Positions 11,727-21,444 of a DNA stretch of 64,000 bases are shown here, piece by piece (within the stretch, counting starts at the first letter, position 1; each line of letters opens with the position of its first letter). The stretch covers positions 108,659 to 172,658 of the forward strand of contig JAGOPK010000010.1 in the NCBI GenBank assembly GCA_017992055.1, read 5' to 3'. Source of the DNA: Burkholderiaceae bacterium (GTDB lineage Bacteria; Pseudomonadota; Gammaproteobacteria; Burkholderiales; Burkholderiaceae_C). The translations under genes were made by a program, and so were the position numbers. The notes below the pieces were generated by a model, which made no database searches, was not told the DNA's origin, and saw nothing but the letters and a program-made list of their open reading frames with translations.

Positions 11727-13622
11727 TCAGGGCACCACGTCGTAGCTGATCAGCGCCGCGCCGTAGGCATCCTCGCAGGGCCCGCTGGCCGGGCACTGGG
11801 CACGGCCGGCCAGCAGCGGCAGCGGCCCGCGATGCGCGGCCAGGCGCTGCGCGGCCTCGGCACCGACCGGGAAGCTCAGAAAACCGCCCACGTCCTTGGC
11901 ACCGGCCGCCGTGTGCTCGCGCGGCCAGCGGCTAACCAGCACCAGCAGCTGGTTGACGCCGGCCGGCCCGCTGACATTGAACTCCAGCCGCCCCTGGGGC
12001 AGCTTCAGCAGGCCACCCTTGGCGATGCGCGGCGCCGGCGTCAGGCCGTTGGGATAAAGCTGCTGCAACTGGCCGTCGCTGCCATGGCTGAGCACATAGA
12101 CATGGCCCTCCTGCAGCGAGCGCAGCGTGAACTGCAGCTTGTCGCGGTCGATGCGCAGCGGCGTGCGGTCGAGCTGCAGGTCCAGGCCATAGCCCGGCGT
12201 CTGCGCCTGCACCACGCGGCCGAACTCGCCGGCCACGTCGAAGCTGACGGCCGCCGGGACCGGGCCTGCCACCGCCGCCGAGGCGGCCTCGGGGCCGGCG
12301 GCCACCGGCAGCGCCGCCAGCGGCGGAGCCGCCGGCACGGCCGACGGGGCCGGCGCGCCGGCGCGCATGAACCACCACAGCCCGCCGGCCAGCAGCAGGG
12401 CCGCGCCGCCCAGGCCCGCCCACAGCGCGGGCGCCGGAGCACGGCGGGCCGCCGCGGCCCCCGGGTTTGCCGCAGCGCCGGCCGCCACGGCAGCAGGCGC
12501 CGCTGGCGCAGGGGCCGGCGTGGGCAGCACCGCGGTCGGCCCGGGGGCCCGCGCCGCCACCGTGGCCTTGACCGTCACCGGCAGGGCCGCGCCGCCCGCG
12601 GCCGGCTGGGCCGGGGCCGCCAGGCCGGGGTAGGCGGTGGCGGCCGCGGATGGCGCATCGGTGGGCGAGGCGCCCAGACCCAGCTCGGCCTTGAAGGCGG
12701 CGATGCTGGGCGTGCGCTGCTCGGGCCGCACCGCCAGCCCATGGTCGATGGCCGCCAGAAAAGCCGCACCGCAGCCGGCCACGGCCTGGCCGGCCAGCGG
12801 CTCGTAGCTGTCGTTGAGCAGCCGGCCCACCGACGGCGGCGGCGTGCGCCCGCGCACCGCAAAATGCGCCACCGCGGCCAGCGCATAGACATCGGTCCAC
12901 GGGCCCTGCTTCATGCCCGGCACCTCGGCGTACTGCTCCACCGGCGCATAGCCGGGCTTGAGGATCACCGTCAGCGCCTGCGTCATGTCGCCGATGACGC
13001 GCCGCGCCGCGCCGAAGTCCAGCAGCAGCGGCCGGCCGCTGCCGGCCAGCAGCAGGATGTTGTCGGGCGCGATGTCGCGGTGATACCAGTGCTCGGCATG
13101 GATCACCGCCAGCGCGTCGGCCACCGGGCCGATCCAGCCCAGCACCTCGGCCTCGTCGGGCCGGCTGCTGCGCCCGCGCAGCTCGTCGCGCAGCGTCTTG
13201 CCCTCGTAGAACGGCATCACCATGTAGGCCGAGCCGTTGGCCTCCCAGAAGCGGTAGACCTTGACCAGGGCCGGATGGTCGAACTGGGCCAGCATCTGCG
13301 CTTCCTTGACGAAGCTCTTCAGCCCGGCCTCGAAGGTCTCGGCATGGCGCTCGCTCTTCACGCTGACCTGGGTGCCGTTGCTGCGCAGCGCGATCGACGC
13401 CGGCATGTACTCCTTCACCGCCACCTGGCGCTGCAGCGAATGGTCCCAGGCGCGGTAGACGATGCCGAAGCCACCTTCGCCGACCACGCCCAGTAGCTCG
13501 AACTCGCCCAGGTAGGTGCCGGCGGGCAGCGCATTGCCCGAGCCGGCGGCGGGCGCGGCCTGGGCCGGCCGGGGCACCGGGCGGGTGCGTTCGTCGTCGG
13601 GCAGGGATTCGGCAGGTGGCAT
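11727..13622 (-). CDS. Serine/threonine protein kinase with C-terminal DUF4384-like domain
   Basis: This 631-residue protein has a Hanks-type kinase domain at about residues 35-305: glycine loop GEGGFG, VAVKEY lysine, HRDIAPDN catalytic loop and DFG. An Ala/Pro-rich linker carries a membrane helix (run ending in GGLWWFM, about residue 425). A C-terminal domain at about 470-600 resembles DUF4384, a domain often paired with kinases or caspase-like peptidases. As in the kinase at 2059, the lysine after the catalytic aspartate is replaced, here by alanine. The start is taken at 13622 because upstream residues are non-conserved and overlap the promoter side of the divergent tpsB gene. It faces the TpsB/TpsA-caspase genes; a regulatory link is inferred, not shown. 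Confidence 0.85.
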   Translation of the reverse strand: MPPAESLPDDERTRPVPRPAQAAPAAGSGNALPAGTYLGEFELLGVVGEGGFGIVYRAWDHSLQRQVAVKEYMPASIALRSNGTQVSVKSERHAETFEAGLKSFVKEAQMLAQFDHPALVKVYRFWEANGSAYMVMPFYEGKTLRDELRGRSSRPDEAEVLGWIGPVADALAVIHAEHWYHRDIAPDNILLLAGSGRPLLLDFGAARRVIGDMTQALTVILKPGYAPVEQYAEVPGMKQGPWTDVYALAAVAHFAVRGRTPPPSVGRLLNDSYEPLAGQAVAGCGAAFLAAIDHGLAVRPEQRTPSIAAFKAELGLGASPTDAPSAAATAYPGLAAPAQPAAGGAALPVTVKATVAARAPGPTAVLPTPAPAPAAPAAVAAGAAANPGAAAARRAPAPALWAGLGGAALLLAGGLWWFMRAGAPAPSAVPAAPPLAALPVAAGPEAASAAVAGPVPAAVSFDVAGEFGRVVQAQTPGYGLDLQLDRTPLRIDRDKLQFTLRSLQEGHVYVLSHGSDGQLQQLYPNGLTPAPRIAKGGLLKLPQGRLEFNVSGPAGVNQLLVLVSRWPREHTAAGAKDVGGFLSFPVGAEAAQRLAAHRGPLPLLAGRAQCPASGPCEDAYGAALISYDVVP

Positions 13623-13804
13623 CGCAGCGGCAGCGTCGGCTGGGTCTCGATGGTAGCCGCAGCCCTGGTGCGATGGCCCGCCGTTGCCGGCCGTCCACAG
13701 ACTTCGGGATTGCTGTGTCCCGCAACAGGGGGGGAACATCCCGGTGGGCGCAGCGCCCCGCGCCTAGCATGGGCCGGTTGCGACCCCTGCGCCGCGGAGG
13801 AATG

Positions 13805-15439
13805 ATGAGTCCTTATCCACTCTCGACGCTGCTGACCTGGCTGCTGGCCGGCCTGGGCGCGTCGGGCCTGCAGGCCCAGCCCGCCGCCCCGGCCCCGGCA
13901 TCCAGCGCCGCCGCCGAGGCGCCGGTCACGGTCAGCGGCTTCTGGGTGCAGGGCAACAGCCTGCTCGACGCCGGCCTGCTGCAGCGCACGCTGGAGCCGT
14001 TCCGCGGCCAGCGCAGCCTGGCCGAACTGCAGCGCGCGGCCGAGGCCGTGCAGGCCTTGTACGCGGCCGCCGGCTGGGGCGCGGTGGTGGTCTATCTGCC
14101 GCCGCAGCCGGTGAAGGACGGCACGGTCACGCTGCAGGTGCTCGAAGGCCGGCTGGGCCGCATCGGCGTGCAGGGCGCCAAGCGGCTGAGTGCCGACCGC
14201 GTGCGTGCCGCGCTGCCGGCGCTGAAGAGCGGCCAGACGCCGGCGCTGCGCCGCATCGACCGCGAACTGCAGCTGGCCAACGAGAACCCCGGTCGCCAGC
14301 TCGGCGTGCTGCTGGGCCCGGGCGCGGCGCCGGGCGAGGTGGAGGCCACGGTCAAGGTCGAGGAGGCCGCGGCCATGCGCTGGAACCTGGGCCTGGACAA
14401 CACCGGCAATGAGCGCACCGGCGACTGGCGCGTCAGCCTGGGCTGGCAGCACAGCGACCTGAGCGGTGCCGACGACGTGCTGAGCCTGCAGTTCCAGACC
14501 TCGCCCACCGAGCCCGACATGGTGCAGGTGGCCAGCCTGGGCTACCGCCGGCCGCTGGTGGCCTGGCTGGCGGCGCTGGACCTGTATGCGGCCTATTCCA
14601 GCGTCGACGGTGGCCTGCAGGGCACGGCCGCCGGCGATCTGCGCTTTGCCGGCAAGGGCCGCATCGCCGGTGGCCGCACGCTGTGGTACCTGCCGCGCAT
14701 CGGCGAGTACGACCAGCGCCTGGGCGCCGGCATCGAGTACCGCGCCTACCTCAACGACTGCAGCATCGCCGGCCTGCCGGCCGGGGCCTGCGGCGCGGCC
14801 GGCGAAAGCGTGGCCGTGCTGCCGCTGACGCTGGACTGGTCGCTGCAGCGCTCCGGCGCCAGCAGCGGCGGCGTCAGCCTGGCGCTGGCGCACAACCTCG
14901 GCCTGGGCGGCCGCCACGGCGGAGCCGCCAGCTTCGAGGCCGTGCGCCCCGGCGCGCGCCGCCACTACACGGTGCTGCGCGCCAGCGCCAACCTGGGCCT
15001 GCCGCTGCCGGCCATCGCCGAGGACTGGCAGTTTGCGCTGCGCGTGGCCGGCCAGTACAGCGCCGACCGCCTGGTCTCGGGCGAGCAGTTCGGCCTGGGC
15101 GGCACGGCCTCGGTGCGCGGCTACGAGGAGCGCGAGCTGGCCGGCGACACCGGCCTGCAGGCCTCGGTGGAGCTGGTCACGCCCAAGCTGGACTGGCTGG
15201 GCCAGACGGCCGAGCTGCGCCTGCTGGGCTTTGCCGATGCCGGCCAGGTGTCGCTGAAGGGCGATGCCCGCTGCCGCGCCGCACGCTCCAGTTGCACGCT
15301 GGGCTCGGTGGGCCTGGGCCTGCGGCTGGGCTGGGGCCCGGTGCAGCTGAAGCTGGCCGTGGCCCAGGCGCAGGAGGACGCCAGCAGCACCCAGCGTGGC
15401 GACTGGCGCGGCCATGTATCGCTGACCGCCAGCTTCTGA
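13805..15439 (+). CDS. Two-partner secretion outer-membrane transporter (TpsB; ShlB/FhaC/HecB family)
   Basis: This 544-residue protein has a signal peptide (hydrophobic core from about residue 8, cleavage near LQAQ), a POTRA-like region (about 45-200) and a C-terminal 16-strand beta-barrel ending in phenylalanine, typical for Omp85-family transporters. The barrel segment SVRGYEER matches the conserved VRGY motif of the plug/lid loop. It would secrete the TpsA exoprotein encoded 16 bp downstream. Two adjacent ATGs (13802, 13805) exist; GGAGG at 13796-13800 is too close to the first, so the second is preferred. Confidence 0.88.
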   Translation: MSPYPLSTLLTWLLAGLGASGLQAQPAAPAPASSAAAEAPVTVSGFWVQGNSLLDAGLLQRTLEPFRGQRSLAELQRAAEAVQALYAAAGWGAVVVYLPPQPVKDGTVTLQVLEGRLGRIGVQGAKRLSADRVRAALPALKSGQTPALRRIDRELQLANENPGRQLGVLLGPGAAPGEVEATVKVEEAAAMRWNLGLDNTGNERTGDWRVSLGWQHSDLSGADDVLSLQFQTSPTEPDMVQVASLGYRRPLVAWLAALDLYAAYSSVDGGLQGTAAGDLRFAGKGRIAGGRTLWYLPRIGEYDQRLGAGIEYRAYLNDCSIAGLPAGACGAAGESVAVLPLTLDWSLQRSGASSGGVSLALAHNLGLGGRHGGAASFEAVRPGARRHYTVLRASANLGLPLPAIAEDWQFALRVAGQYSADRLVSGEQFGLGGTASVRGYEERELAGDTGLQASVELVTPKLDWLGQTAELRLLGFADAGQVSLKGDARCRAARSSCTLGSVGLGLRLGWGPVQLKLAVAQAQEDASSTQRGDWRGHVSLTASF

Positions 15440-15455
15440 TTCCGGAGTCGATGCA

Positions 15456-18400
15456 ATGACCTCGAACACCTCTGTGCGCTGCACGCTGCGCCCGCTGGCC
15501 CTGGCCGCTGCGGCGCTGTTCGCCTCCCAGCCCCAGGCCGCCGGGCCCGCCGCGCCGGCCGCTCCCGCCGCCACCACCCTGCCCAGCGGCCTGCAGGTGG
15601 TGCAGGGCCAGGCCCAGCTGGCGCAGCAGGGCAGCCGGCTGACCGTCAGCAACAGCGCCAACGCCATCCTGAACTGGCAGCAGTTCTCCATCGGCAGCCA
15701 GGCCGCGGTGCACTTTGCTCAGCCCGATGCCAGCAGCCGCGTGCTCAACCGCGTCACCGGCGCCGACCCGTCGGCCATCTTCGGCGGCCTGTCCAGCAAC
15801 GGCCAGGTCTGGTTGCTCAATCCCAATGGCGTGCTGTTCGGCGCCAGCGCGCACATCGACGTGGCCGGCCTGGTGGCCTCGACGCTGGCCATCGGCGATG
15901 CCGACTGGACCGCACGCCGCTGGACGCTGGCCGCGCCGGCCGGCTTCGGCGCCGCCGAGGTGGTCAACCAGGGCGAGCTGCTGACGCCGCTGGGCGGGCG
16001 CGTGCTGCTGCTGGGCAGCGGCGGCGTGCGCAACGAGGGCCTGATCCACGCCCCCGACGGCCAGGTGCTGCTGGCCGCCGGCCAGCAGCTGACGCTGGCC
16101 GACACCGCGCTGCCCAACCTGGCGCTCAGCCTGGTCGCGCCGCAGGGCGAGGCGCTGAACCTGGGCCGCGTGCTGGCCGGCAGCGGCCGCATCGATCTGC
16201 AGGCGGCCATCGTCAACCAGCAGGGCATCGTGCGCGCCGACAGCCTGTACGGCAGCGGCGGCCAGGTGCAGCTAACGGGCAGCCAGGCGGTGAACCTGGG
16301 CGGCACCAGCCTGACCAGTGCCTCGGGCGCCAGCGGCGGTGTCGTCGGGGCCGATGCCGGCGCCGCCGGCACGCTGCTGGCCGCCGGCCGCATCGAGGCC
16401 CTGGGCACGCAGGGCACGGGCGGCCAGGTCACGCTGACCGGCCACCATGTGGGCATCGTCGGGCAGGCCCTGGTCGATGCCTCGGGCAGCGCCGGCGGCG
16501 GCAGCCTGCGCGTGGGCGGCGGCCTGCAGGGCCGCGATGCCGGCGTGCGCAATGCGCAGGCGGTGTTCCTCGCGCCCTCGGCCACGCTGCGCGCCGACGC
16601 CCTGCTGCAGGGCGATGGCGGCAGCATCGTGCTGTGGGGCGATGCCGCCAACCGCAGCTACGGCCACCTCAGCGCCCAGGGCGGCCCGCAGGGTGGCGAT
16701 GGCGGCCTGATCGAGACCTCGGGCGGCTGGCTGGATGCGCGCCCGGCCTCGCTGAGCACCGCGGCGCCGGCCGGCCGCGCGGGCCTGTGGCTGCTGGACC
16801 CGGCCGACATCCTGATCAGCGACAACGTCGGCGATTCGGGCATCAGCGGCAGCCCCAACTTCCTGGCCACGGCCTCGACCGCGCTGCTGAGCACGGCCAC
16901 GCTGAACGCCGCGCTCAGCGCCGGCAACAACGTGGTGGTGAGCACGCACGACAGCTCGGGCGAGCTGAGCGGCAATGGCGACATCCTGGTCGTCAATGCC
17001 ACCATCCGCTCGACCTCGGCCACGCCGGTGAGCCTGAGCCTGCTGGCCGACCGCAACATCAGCATCGACTACAGCAGCCTGCGCAGCGAGGGCGCGGCGC
17101 TGTCGCTGCTGCTCAGTGCCGCGCGTGGCGACGGTTATGGCTACGGCAACGACTATGGCGAGTACTTCTCGGCACGCATGCGCGCCGCCGGCCTGGCCGC
17201 CCCGCCGGTGGTGGCCAGCGAGACCGGCCTGCTCGGCCAGTACGGCGCCATCGCCATCCGCTCGTCAACCCTGCACACCGGCGGCGGCGACATCGCGCTG
17301 GGCGGCCTGGGCGCCAGCTGCGGCTACATCAGCTGCGCCGGTGCCGCCAGCAATTCGCTGGGCCTGCAGGCCGGCGCGGTGGCCGTCGACGGCCTGGGCC
17401 TGAGCAACGGCGTGCTGGTATCGGCCTCGACGCTGGATGCCGGCAGCGGCAGCATCAGCATGGTCGGCCACAGCACGGTGCAGGCCACCGAGACCGCCGG
17501 CATCGCCATCACCGACGGCAGCACGCTCAGCGCCAGCCGCATCTCGCTGCTGGGCACGGTGGAGGCCAGCAGCAACTACGCACGCACCGGCGTCAAGCTG
17601 GCCGGCGGGCCGGTGATCGCCAGCCAGCTGCTGGAGGTCACCGGCGCCGCTTATTCGGCCTGGTATGCGCCGCTGGCCCAGCCGGTGGGCGTGGACATCC
17701 TGGGCGAGCTGCGCATCGGCGGCGGCAGCGACGGCGTGCCGCAGCTGCTGATCAGCGGCGAAACCCAGGACGGCCCGCGCAGCGACGGCGAAGTGGGCGC
17801 CCTGCTGCCCCGCTTTGGCGTGGGCATGCGCGGCGAGGGCGCACGCATCGTCGCCAGCGGCGGCGCGGTGGTCACGCTCAGCGGCCGCGACCTGTCGGGC
17901 AATGGCGACCCGGGCCTGCTGCTCGCCGGCACCGCGGCCACGGCCATCGATGCCGCCGCCGCCAGCAACCTGACGCTGGAAAGCAACAGCCAGCTGATGC
18001 TGTCGTCCAACCTGGTCGCGCCCAGCGGCGGCAGCCTGCTGCTGCGCGCCGACTCGCTGCTGCAGATCGAGGCGGCCAGCCTCAGCGGCAACCCGGCCAC
18101 GGCCTGGCTGGAAGCACCGATGCTGGCCATCGGCGTGGGCGGCGAGACCACGCGCCTGGCCTTCGGCAGCAACACCCAGCTGACGCTGGCGGCCTACAAC
18201 CTGTCGCTGGGCGCCTACGACTTCGGCCAGAACCAGGGCACGAGCCTGCGCGGCCCCGACCGCAGCAGCCTGGCCACCACCGACAACGGCGAGGGCAGCA
18301 GCGAACCCATCGCCTCGGCGCCCAGCGCCCGCACCACGCTGGCCGCCGGCGGCCTGATCACGCTGGCCGCCGACTCGCTGCTGATCGGCGCCAGCACCAC

Positions 18401-21356
18401 GGTGCACAGCACGGCCGCCGGCCAGGCCATCGTGCTCGCCGGCAGCCCGTTCAGCGAGGGCAATGGCAGCCTGCAGTTCCTCAGCAACCAGGCCGGCGCC
18501 CAGGCGCTGAGCGCGCCCAACGGACGCTGGCTGGTCTATGCCCAGGACTCCGAGGCCGGCGACGGCCCGCTGTTCGAGCACGGCGGCCTGCGGCCGGCCT
18601 TCCGCCAGTACAACGCCGGCGCCGGCTCGACCCCGGCAGCCGAGGGCAATGCCTTCCTGTTCGCCGCGGCGCCGCTGCTGGGGCTGGACAGCCCCTACCA
18701 GCGGGTCTACGACGGCAGCATCACGGCCGACCTGGCCAGCGTCGAGCTGAGCCCCTCGGGGCTCAAGCCCGGCGTGCTGCTGGATGGCAGCCTGGTGTTT
18801 GCCGACAAGAACGTCGGCAGCGCCAAGCCGCTGCTGCTGGTGGCCCATGGCAACGGCACCGGCTTCGTGCACAGCGACGGCACGCCGGTCTACGGCTACC
18901 GGCTGGACAGCGCCAGCCTGGTCGGCGACATCACGCCGCGCGCCGTCGGCATCGGCGCGGTGCAGGCCTTCGACAAGGTCTACGACGGCAGCACCCAGGC
19001 CACGCTGGGCGGCATCACGCTGACCGGCGTGCTGGGCCAGGACCAGGTCAGCGCCAGCGCCGGCAGCGGCCAGTTCGACAGCCGTCATGCCGGCCAGGGC
19101 AAGACGGTGTTCGTCAGCGGCATCACGCTGGCAGGTGCCGATGCCGGCAACTACGCGTTTTTTGCCGGCGAAGGCGGGGCCTCGTCCAGCACCAGCGCCA
19201 GCACCACCGCCAGCATCCTGGCGCGCAGCATCAGCGCCACCGGCACGGCCAGCGACAAGGTCTATGACGGCGGCACCGCGGCCAGCGTCGGCAGCACGCT
19301 CACGCTGAGCGGCGTGCTCGAAGGCGACCTGGTCAGCGGCAGTGCCAGCAGCGGCCAGTTCCTCGACAAGCGCGTCGGCCAGGGCAAGACGGTGCTGCTG
19401 GGCGGGCTGGCGCTGGCCGGCGACGATGCCGGCAACTACCGGCTCGAATCGGCCAGCGCCAGCGCCAGCATCACGCCACGCAGCCTGGGCATCAGCGCGG
19501 CCAGCGTGGCCGACCGCGTCTACGACGGCACGGCGCAGGCGCGCAGCGCCACGGTGGCGCTCAGCGGCGTGCTCGAAGGCGACAGCGTGACCGCCCAGGG
19601 CAGCGGGCGCTTTGCCGATGCCAACGTGGGCCAGGCCAAGACCGTGTCGCTGACCGACTTCGTGCTCGGCGGCGCCGACGGCGGCAACTACCGCATCAGC
19701 ATCGAGGGCGCGGTGGTGGCCAGTGCCGCCATCACGCCGGCCACGCTGCGCTATGTGGCGGCGCCGGTCAGCGTGGTGCAGGGCGCGGCGCTGCCGGCGC
19801 TGAGCGGCACGGTCAGCGGTTTTGTCGGCGAGGACACGCTGGCCAGCGCCACCACCGGCACGCTGCTGTTCAGCGCCGCCACGGCCACGAATGCCGCGCC
19901 GGGCCAGTACGCCATCAACGGCAGCGGCCTGAGCGCGGCCAACTACAGCTTCAGCCAGGCCAGCGGCAATGCCGTGGCCCTGAGCATCACGCCGGCGCCG
20001 GTGGTCGTGTCCACGGTCAGCGACACGCCCCAGGTGACGCAGACCGCGGTGGTGTCGGTGCTGCCGCCGCCGGTGCTCAGCTCGGCCACCGAAGGCCGCA
20101 CGCTGGATGCGGTGCAGGTGCTCGACGCCGGAACCGGCGGCGCTGGCGAAGGCCGCAGCTTCGCCTCGCTGGACCTGTCGAACATGTCGCAGGACAGCGT
20201 GGCCACGGTGCTGGCGGCGCGCGAACAGTACAAGAAGACCGTCTTCGCCCAGGCCCTGGCCAAGCTGGAGCAGAACCCGGCGCTGGCCGATGCCCCGGGC
20301 TGCGCCACCGCCGAGCAGGCCGCCAGCGGCCAGTGCCTGATGTTCTCGCCGCTGCCCGGCGGCAGCGCCGCAGCGGGCACGGCGCCACGCGCCACGGTGC
20401 AGCTCAGCCCGCTGGCGCCACCGCCGGCACCGACTGCCGCGCCGACACCCACGTCGACACCCACGCCGGCGCCCGCGGCCGCACCGGCAGCCGCACCGGC
20501 CGTGGCGGCCGCCGCCACTCCGGCGGCGCGCCAGGCCACCGTCGCCGCCCGTGCCGCGCGGCCCGCCCCGCGGCTACCCACGGCCAGCGCGGTGAAGACC
20601 GCCTCGCTGCCGCAGATCCGCCGCAAGCTGGCGGTGCTGATCGGCATCGACCAGTACACCGATGCCAAGATCCCGCGCCTGGCCAATGCCGTCGGCGATG
20701 CGCGGGCAGTGGCCGAGGCGCTGCAGAGCAAGCTCGGCTACGACACCCTGGTGCTGGAGAACCCCGACCGTGCCACGGTGTACGCGGCGCTCAACCAGCT
20801 GGCCGGCAGCGTCGGCCCCGAGGATTCGGTGGTGCTGTACTACGCCGGCCACGGCGAGCTGGTCGACAAGACCGGCCAGGGCTACTGGCAGCCGGCCGAT
20901 GCCGATGCCACGCGGCCCGAGACCTGGATCTCCAATGCCGACATCGGCCGGCTGCTGCGCCAGCTGCCGGCGCAGCAGCTGGCGATGATCTCGGACAGCT
21001 GCTTCTCCGGCAGCCTGGTGTCGGGCGAGCGCATCCGCAGCACCGGCGGCAGCAGCGGCCAGGACGCCAATGCCCTGCTGTCGCGCCGCGCCGCGGTGGT
21101 GATGAGCTCGGGCGGCAACGAGCCGGTGTTCGACAGCGGCAAGAACGGCCACTCGCCGTTTGCCTGGAGCCTGATGCAGTCGCTGGGCCAGGTCTCGGCC
21201 TGGAAGCCCGGCGCCTCGGTGTTCGAGCAGGTTCGCTTCCAGGTGGCGCGCCAGCTGCCGCAGCGGCCGCAGTACGGCGCCTCGCGCGATGGCGGCCACG
21301 AGGCCGGTGCCGACTACCTGTTCGAGCAGCGGCAGATCGAGGGCCGCAAGCCCTGA
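15456..21356 (+). CDS. Giant TpsA exoprotein with filamentous-hemagglutinin N-terminus, YDG/MBG repeats and caspase-like C-terminal domain
   Basis: This 1966-residue protein starts with a signal peptide (to about 30). A TPS/haemagglutinin secretion domain follows at about 35-300, with SRVLNRVTG and the diagnostic NPNGVLFG motif, then a long glycine/alanine/serine-rich beta-helix-like stem. Repeats beginning VYDG lie from about 1083 to 1450; at least four are visible and they resemble YDG/MBG domains. A proline/alanine-rich linker is near 1640-1715. From about 1723 there is a caspase (peptidase C14) domain: RKLAVLIGIDQY opening strand, catalytic histidine in YYAGHGE (H1799) and cysteine in SDSCFSGS (C1849), 50 residues apart as expected. 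The N-terminus should be exported through the TpsB encoded immediately upstream. Fusion of a secreted adhesin-like stalk to a caspase-like peptidase is the unusual feature. Confidence 0.85.
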   Translation: MTSNTSVRCTLRPLALAAAALFASQPQAAGPAAPAAPAATTLPSGLQVVQGQAQLAQQGSRLTVSNSANAILNWQQFSIGSQAAVHFAQPDASSRVLNRVTGADPSAIFGGLSSNGQVWLLNPNGVLFGASAHIDVAGLVASTLAIGDADWTARRWTLAAPAGFGAAEVVNQGELLTPLGGRVLLLGSGGVRNEGLIHAPDGQVLLAAGQQLTLADTALPNLALSLVAPQGEALNLGRVLAGSGRIDLQAAIVNQQGIVRADSLYGSGGQVQLTGSQAVNLGGTSLTSASGASGGVVGADAGAAGTLLAAGRIEALGTQGTGGQVTLTGHHVGIVGQALVDASGSAGGGSLRVGGGLQGRDAGVRNAQAVFLAPSATLRADALLQGDGGSIVLWGDAANRSYGHLSAQGGPQGGDGGLIETSGGWLDARPASLSTAAPAGRAGLWLLDPADILISDNVGDSGISGSPNFLATASTALLSTATLNAALSAGNNVVVSTHDSSGELSGNGDILVVNATIRSTSATPVSLSLLADRNISIDYSSLRSEGAALSLLLSAARGDGYGYGNDYGEYFSARMRAAGLAAPPVVASETGLLGQYGAIAIRSSTLHTGGGDIALGGLGASCGYISCAGAASNSLGLQAGAVAVDGLGLSNGVLVSASTLDAGSGSISMVGHSTVQATETAGIAITDGSTLSASRISLLGTVEASSNYARTGVKLAGGPVIASQLLEVTGAAYSAWYAPLAQPVGVDILGELRIGGGSDGVPQLLISGETQDGPRSDGEVGALLPRFGVGMRGEGARIVASGGAVVTLSGRDLSGNGDPGLLLAGTAATAIDAAAASNLTLESNSQLMLSSNLVAPSGGSLLLRADSLLQIEAASLSGNPATAWLEAPMLAIGVGGETTRLAFGSNTQLTLAAYNLSLGAYDFGQNQGTSLRGPDRSSLATTDNGEGSSEPIASAPSARTTLAAGGLITLAADSLLIGASTTVHSTAAGQAIVLAGSPFSEGNGSLQFLSNQAGAQALSAPNGRWLVYAQDSEAGDGPLFEHGGLRPAFRQYNAGAGSTPAAEGNAFLFAAAPLLGLDSPYQRVYDGSITADLASVELSPSGLKPGVLLDGSLVFADKNVGSAKPLLLVAHGNGTGFVHSDGTPVYGYRLDSASLVGDITPRAVGIGAVQAFDKVYDGSTQATLGGITLTGVLGQDQVSASAGSGQFDSRHAGQGKTVFVSGITLAGADAGNYAFFAGEGGASSSTSASTTASILARSISATGTASDKVYDGGTAASVGSTLTLSGVLEGDLVSGSASSGQFLDKRVGQGKTVLLGGLALAGDDAGNYRLESASASASITPRSLGISAASVADRVYDGTAQARSATVALSGVLEGDSVTAQGSGRFADANVGQAKTVSLTDFVLGGADGGNYRISIEGAVVASAAITPATLRYVAAPVSVVQGAALPALSGTVSGFVGEDTLASATTGTLLFSAATATNAAPGQYAINGSGLSAANYSFSQASGNAVALSITPAPVVVSTVSDTPQVTQTAVVSVLPPPVLSSATEGRTLDAVQVLDAGTGGAGEGRSFASLDLSNMSQDSVATVLAAREQYKKTVFAQALAKLEQNPALADAPGCATAEQAASGQCLMFSPLPGGSAAAGTAPRATVQLSPLAPPPAPTAAPTPTSTPTPAPAAAPAAAPAVAAAATPAARQATVAARAARPAPRLPTASAVKTASLPQIRRKLAVLIGIDQYTDAKIPRLANAVGDARAVAEALQSKLGYDTLVLENPDRATVYAALNQLAGSVGPEDSVVLYYAGHGELVDKTGQGYWQPADADATRPETWISNADIGRLLRQLPAQQLAMISDSCFSGSLVSGERIRSTGGSSGQDANALLSRRAAVVMSSGGNEPVFDSGKNGHSPFAWSLMQSLGQVSAWKPGASVFEQVRFQVARQLPQRPQYGASRDGGHEAGADYLFEQRQIEGRKP

Positions 21357-21404
21357 GGACCGCACACACCCGCGCGGTGATCGCGGCGCACAATCCCCCG
21401 GCGC

Positions 21405-21430
21405 ACCGGCGCAGTCCGGTCGGCATTTTT
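21405..21430 (+). terminator. Candidate intrinsic terminator or attenuator after tpsA
   Basis: ACCGG, six-base loop, CCGGT, then CGGCATTTTT. It lies between the tpsA-caspase gene and the OmpA-like gene. The stem is only 5 bp, so it may be weak or act as an attenuator. Confidence 0.4.
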
Positions 21431-21444
21431 CTATGGAGCCCATC

